Shown here piece after piece: positions 59,380 through 64,000 of a stretch of DNA of 64,000 bases. This stretch comes from Pieris napi (Eukaryota; Arthropoda; Insecta; Lepidoptera; Pieridae): assembly GCF_905475465.1 (NCBI RefSeq), contig NC_062259.1:13030501-13094500 (forward strand), written 5' to 3'. Both the position numbers and the translations under genes were made by a program. Position 1 is the stretch's first letter. Each line of letters starts with the position of its first letter. Below the pieces are notes generated by a model. The model saw only the letters and a program-made list of their open reading frames with translations. It did no database searches and was not told the origin of the DNA.

Positions 59380-59819
59380 CTAAGGCGCGCTTGTGCTCCC
59401 CGCGGGCCCCTCGACAGACACGCCCAACGTGCGCATTCTCGACAAAATGTACACGAAATTGATGAAAGGCGAATCGTCGCAAGTTGGGTTGGCTTCGCTC
59501 GACTCGATTACGACGTTACGCACGGCACGTCACTCAGTCGGTTACAGCTCTCGATAGCTAGCGAACCGTACGCGCGGCGCACACGTGCCCGTATCTAAAC
59601 CACGCCGCTCTCGGTGCCTTTGCCCGCTTCCCATTATTATGTAATACAAAAATAAACCACGACATTTAACGAGCACGTGTGCGCACCGGTCGTCGTACGT
59701 CCCCATCCAACAATCAAGGATTTCCGACTCTACATCAACACACCAATTTTCGTCTAAACCCACGTTTCGGACAAAGTGTATCCAGTATTCCTGTGTTTGT
59801 GGTTGTGAAATCAAATGAA
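59380..59819 (+). promoter_or_regulatory. CpG-rich promoter-like region / 5' UTR
   Basis: CpG-dense sequence (CGCGGGCCCC, GTACGCGCGGCGCACACG) lies just before an ATG exon. Upstream open frames here are not supported as coding. Confidence 0.4.
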
Positions 59820-59911
59820 ATGTCTAACTCTGTGGAGCAACAGTTTGGCGAGCTCAGCCTTTCCCAGGACGAGCATGATCAAATGTACGATCAAGATGAT
59901 CAGCAAGACAG
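59820..59911 (+). CDS. Short first coding exon, possible alternative Imp start
   Basis: Reads MSNSVEQQFGELSLSQDEHD, then a QMYDQDDQQD acidic and Gln-rich tail, ending GAC AG|GTGCGT in phase 2. The end phase and final split Arg/Ser codon equal those at 41104-41162. The reading frame is open further upstream, but the ATG is taken as start because the region before it looks like CpG-rich 5' UTR. No domain is visible. Confidence 0.5.
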
Positions 59912-60223
59912 GTGCGTTTTCAAGAAATTTAATATAGATTTACTCGTTTTTAATATTTCTTACTATGCAGTGTTGTCAATATGCCTGTACAGTTTCAGTT
60001 TTCGATTATAAAATAGACTATCAGCAATAAACACCTACGACGCTCGATGACGCGCCGCGCCGCGCTGTGACGCCGGCCGCATTTATGATGGCGGGCTAGG
60101 GTTGTCGTATAAAATTCATTGTGCGCATTCAATACTATGCTGTCATATTTCACAGATTTTATTCTTGGAATTTAATTACATTCACAATAAAGATATATGC
60201 TTATAGCTGTGATTAGTTATTAA

Positions 60224-60462
60224 GGGTCTGTTTCACAATGTACGGATAAGTTCTACATCAATTCCAAATTATCTATTTATAACTTATTGGTAGGATAAAC
60301 ACTATTGTTGCGTTTCACGACTGTCAGATATCGCTATTCGTCACATGAAGTCCATCATAAGCTATGAGTTCGATGAATATCAAATAGCACAATTTATCTT
60401 CCAAATAATTTATGTGTTGCATAGCTATTTGGTACTTTATCCATACATTGTGAAACAGACCC
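60224..60462. mobile_element. MITE with TAA target duplication
   Basis: The inverted ends GGGTCTGTTTCACAATGTA and TACATTGTGAAACAGACCC are flanked by TAA (60221-60223 and 60463-60465). It is 239 bases long. The 83-codon frame across it is incidental. Confidence 0.93.
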
Positions 60463-60465
60463 TAA

Positions 60466-61869
60466 ATGTAGCACGGAAATATCAGTACGAATCTGCTGAC
60501 GCCCAATCGATTACTGGCAACGCAAATTTGCGCTGTAGCGATACATTCAAGTTAAATAATTCATTTACATATAATTCGTTCACGTTATATAGGTAGTTAT
60601 CTTTTAAGAAGTGGAAAATAAGTATAGTAGATGTGAAATTTATGGCAAGTGGCAACCCTAAAAGGTTCGATTGATGGCTCCCCGATCTTGTCGTCTATCT
60701 CGCTCTTTCCCGCTCTGCGTTTAGAAAACGAGACTTCCATTATTTGAGACATCCGGCCCAAATCTGAAAAAAATTGCCGCCACCAAATTTACGAGAATGA
60801 ACTGGTTCTCGGTAGTGAAATAATTTCGGATCTAAAAGCGAAAAGACCACATGGTCCCCAACAAATTAGTAAGGCTTAATTTTATTACCCACGTCGTAAT
60901 TATTACTTACCATTACGAAGCAGATTATGAAGTTAAAAATTATTATAATATTGGTGTACATGGTAGAGCGTTATAGTTCAATGACCTTTACGACAAGTTT
61001 TTTTTGTTATTTTGTTATCTAAATCCAAAGGATATTTTCTTTTAAAGTATCAATGACGCGCCTGACGTACTGTAAGAATTGAATTTATCATCTCATCTAT
61101 AGAGAGTAAAAAACTCTTCTCATTTGAAGAGTGTTTTTACTAACATTACAAAAAAAATCATTTTCATTTTTAAATACAACCAGCGTTCTAAATTCTTCAC
61201 CATCAGCAGCCCTTTGATTATTGCAAAATAATGTTCCTGTATGCAATAATGAGAAGTTTAGCCGCATTAGCTGCAATGATATTATAAAAAAGCTAAAAAA
61301 AAAATATGTTTTGTATTGGGTGTATCTGTATTCATTTTACAATCAGGTAATCAATGCAATTTCTTTAATACATTTCTTAAATTTATTAAAAGGCAGAGAT
61401 AAAAGAGCCTCTAAGAGGATTTTATTAAAGAAGAGTATCCCTTTTCTCAAAACAAGTTACTAACTGTAGATAGTTTAGTACGGGGAAATTGCAGACAGGG
61501 AGAGAATTGTTCCGAGTATTAACATTGTGCGTATGTTCTATTCTAGTAAACTTATCACTATTTTTATATACAATACATAAAAGTAACTAAAATAAACAAG
61601 TCTAGCTGTATCGACATCAGTTAGTAAGCGAATTTTTTTAACCGAGTTAGCTGCAGAACTAAGTCTCTTCGCAAATCCACTCAATCATATGAGGGGACCA
61701 CTGAAGTTTTGAATCTATGGTGATTCCAAGAAATACAGTTGTATCATCCAGTTTCAATTCCTCATAATTGGTCACTAGACCAATTGGATACTAATCCATA
61801 ACCCTAATTGAAGTCTGATCACCTACTTTTCTGTTATAAAAATATATATTCATGAAACAGACACAGAAA
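60466..61869. other. No gene seen
   Basis: AT-rich with one 80-codon frame at 61221-61463 of no recognised family. Confidence 0.45.
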
Positions 61870-62360
61870 TATGTCTGCTTGCCGTCCGATTATGCTGCCT
61901 GCATTGAGTAAAATCTTTGAATAAATTATTCTTGATCAATTATTCATACATTTTAGTAATAATAAACTTATGCATAGCCAGCAGTATGGTTTTACAAGAG
62001 GTCGCTCCACACCCGATGCTGGCATTTAATTAATTTAAGAGATTTTAAATGCTTGGGAAAATTATCATGATGCCATTGGCGTTTTTTGCGATTTATCAAA
62101 GGCTTTTGACTGTGTCCATCACGAAATGGCATTGGCGAAAAAGCGCTAAATCTTATGGAATCATACCTGAGCGATTCAAAAGGTAATGTAAATGGAACTA
62201 TATCAGAGGGATCCTCTGTTACTATGGGGGTACCTCAAGGCTCCAAACTTGGTCCCTTCTTATTCCTCGTCTATATAAATGACCTACCATATCTTGTAAA
62301 GGAGCTTCACGAGATAGTACTGTTTGCTGATGACTCGCTTTTATTTAAAGTGAAACGACG
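61870..62360 (+). pseudogene. Jockey-type LINE reverse transcriptase fragment
   Basis: Frames give RPIMLPALSKIFE, MHSQQYGFTRGRSTPDAG, GVFCDLSKAFDCVHHE, LMESYLSDSKGNVNGTISEG, MGVPQGSKLGP and VYINDLPYLVKELHEIVLFA followed by DDSLLF. They are RT motifs in order, including FADD. A stop, frameshifts and a deletion after HHE make it dead. LINE homology ends near 62360 and unrelated GC-richer sequence follows. Confidence 0.88.
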
Positions 62361-62699
62361 AAGTAGTATTAATATTATTTTCTTATGTAGCCAAGTCCAC
62401 ATTTCAAGGATCGTCATGCTCGCTTAAATGTCTTTGCTTGTGGCGGCGTCCATGCGTCGGGTTGTCTCTCTCCCTAAAATATGGCGAGGGGTCCGATGGC
62501 TGCCCATGCGTCATACTCGTGAATGGGTGCTACTTATGGTGACTGGTCGTACTTGAAGTCGTGTATGCGGTGTTGTTAGTTATTTCGACGTATTTGCGTG
62601 TTGTTCCCACGAGAATGTAAGCGCGTGCTCCTAAAACACCATGCCTCCTGCCGATAGAGGACAAATCTTTGTTTTTAATTTATTTTATTATTATTTATT

Positions 62700-62935
62700 A
62701 CTTAAATCTCATGTGGAACATAGTTTAATGGTTGCAGCTCCTTACAAACGTTGTGTAAAACAAAAAACCTGGCGATTAAACAGAGTGGTGGAGAGTTTAT
62801 TGCCAGTTCTACGCCCTTGATTTGAGTACTGGCAGTAAATGTAAAATTAGAAGCAATTTAATGTATATTTCTTTTTGACGTTTATAACATTGTGTTACCT
62901 ACATGAATAAATGATTTTTTACTTTGACTATATGT
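62700..62935 (+). repeat. LINE/SINE 3'-end family C, forward
   Basis: TGGTTGCAGCTCCTTAC, GGTGGAGAGTTTATTGCCAG, AACATTGTGTTACCTACATG and a GAATAAATGATTTTT tail. Best copy of this family in the window. Confidence 0.82.
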
Positions 62936-63569
62936 AACAAGCATGTTATCGCGGTTATCGTCAATTCAGCTAATTTTTTAATTAATTTTTTCGAGGAATT
63001 TTAAAAATTCTTATAATAATAGCCCTTCAAAATTTATTCACAATTCCAAGTACTCATGTTTACGGTTTCTCAAATATTAAAGATATGCTATCGTCAGTCA
63101 TATACTGCAGTTTAAGACAGCTTTTGGTTATTCTCCGCGCAGAAGCGCACAATAACAAGCGAGTTTAAAAATCTCGACCTGCTAAACGGCATTCCGCATT
63201 ATATAATGAGTAGGTAGGTAGCCTGCATTCTAAACTCCCTATCCTCTCGGATTCCCAGAATAGGGGAGGTTTTGTTACTCTTAATCCTTTCTTTATCTGC
63301 CGAAAGTAGGTTCGTCATTCAATGAACTTTTGTCTTAGCAGTTAAAGGTTGCTGTATGACGGGAATTCGAATTTGGACCGGTGGCTTAAACTGCTAATGC
63401 TGACCTTGAGTAGCTAGCTTGACGACACTGGATCAGATAAACTTGTGGCATTATAGGATGACGTCTGCCTATTGATTCCATCTTATATTGAAAATCATCT
63501 TTGTACTCGACGTTACTAGAAAATTTTAAACGTAATTAAAGGGTTTATACGTCAATATTTTATAAATAC

Positions 63570-64000
63570 ACTAGCTGCCCCATCGAACTTCGTTTCTCCT
63601 TAATGTGATTTTACTTAGCCTACCTTTTTAGTACCTACCAACATGCAAGATTTTGCTATTTGGTACCCCGGAGACTGTTCGATTTTTCGGAATGAAAACT
63701 TTTTAGGGTTTTCTGTGAATTTTTCTCAATATAAACATCTGAGTTCAAGTCATAAGTTTAATTAATAAATAAAAAATAGGGGTTGATCGTAGAGGATTGA
63801 AAATTAAGTATTGTATGTATTTTTATGTTGTATCATAAAAAAATTATCCAAAAAAAAATATTTATTTTTTTGGGGTGGACCCCTTAAAATTTAGGGGCTT
63901 GAAAGTTATTAGCCGATTCTCAGACTTACTGAATTTGCATAAAAAAAATTCGTAAGAATCAGTCGAGCCGTTTCGGAGGAGTATGGGAACGAACATTGTG
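63570..64000 (+). repeat. Repeat family A, runs off right edge
   Basis: Starts CTAGCTGCCCCATCGAAC and shares GGGGTTGATCGTAGAGG, CGATTCTCAGACTTACTGAA and GAGTATGGGAACGAACATT with 1908-2240. The copy is longer internally and continues past the window. Confidence 0.85.

Noticed and set aside
59227..59598. 123-codon frame before the 59820 exon
   Set aside because: Lies in the promoter-like CpG region, with a TTG start and no motif.

Overview
This window looks like nuclear DNA of an insect, almost certainly a moth or butterfly. It is AT-rich, its genes are split by GT-AG introns, and it is crowded with short-interspersed, LINE, mariner, Harbinger, pogo and hAT remnants of types common in Lepidoptera. 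All gene calls are on the + strand. No prokaryotic feature, CRISPR array or functional tRNA was seen.

Left part (1-12 kb). An 858-base block at the window's left edge is repeated almost perfectly at 2524-3381. About 100 bases after the second copy starts a glutamine synthetase gene. Six exons (3484-8502) encode about 375 residues with the GS signature segments; only the extreme N-terminus is missing from view. Two of its introns hold dead LINE C-termini. Downstream lies a TIR element (8716-9569) and then a candidate small three-exon gene (9762-11575) of unknown function.

Middle part (12-41 kb). Two exons at 16142-16346 and 17728-17785 encode an N-terminal RRM recognised as the IGF2BP/Imp RNA-binding protein. 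A phase-compatible third exon lies at 22633-22728, and no KH-domain exons are visible before the window ends. The large introns are filled with transposons: a tandem Harbinger pair with a long (TAAAA)n expansion, a second Harbinger element, mariner and LINE corpses, tRNA-derived SINEs, a long foldback element at 36038-38219, and a hAT element with a clean 8-base target duplication.

Right part (41-64 kb). Two CpG-rich promoter-like stretches each end in a short ATG-bearing exon (41104-41162 and 59820-59911). Both end in the same phase as the Imp exons, so they may be alternative first exons of the same very long gene. Around them are a three-level transposon nest (49532-50843), a complete-length pogo-like element with a broken transposase (56707-58545), several MITEs and LINE/SINE fragments.

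Two things carry most of the biology: a nitrogen-metabolism enzyme (glutamine synthetase) and the probable 5' region of an RNA-regulatory gene (Imp). The rest is a transposon record in which insertion order can often be read from nesting and target-site duplications. All identities come from reading translations and recalling protein families; no database search was run.
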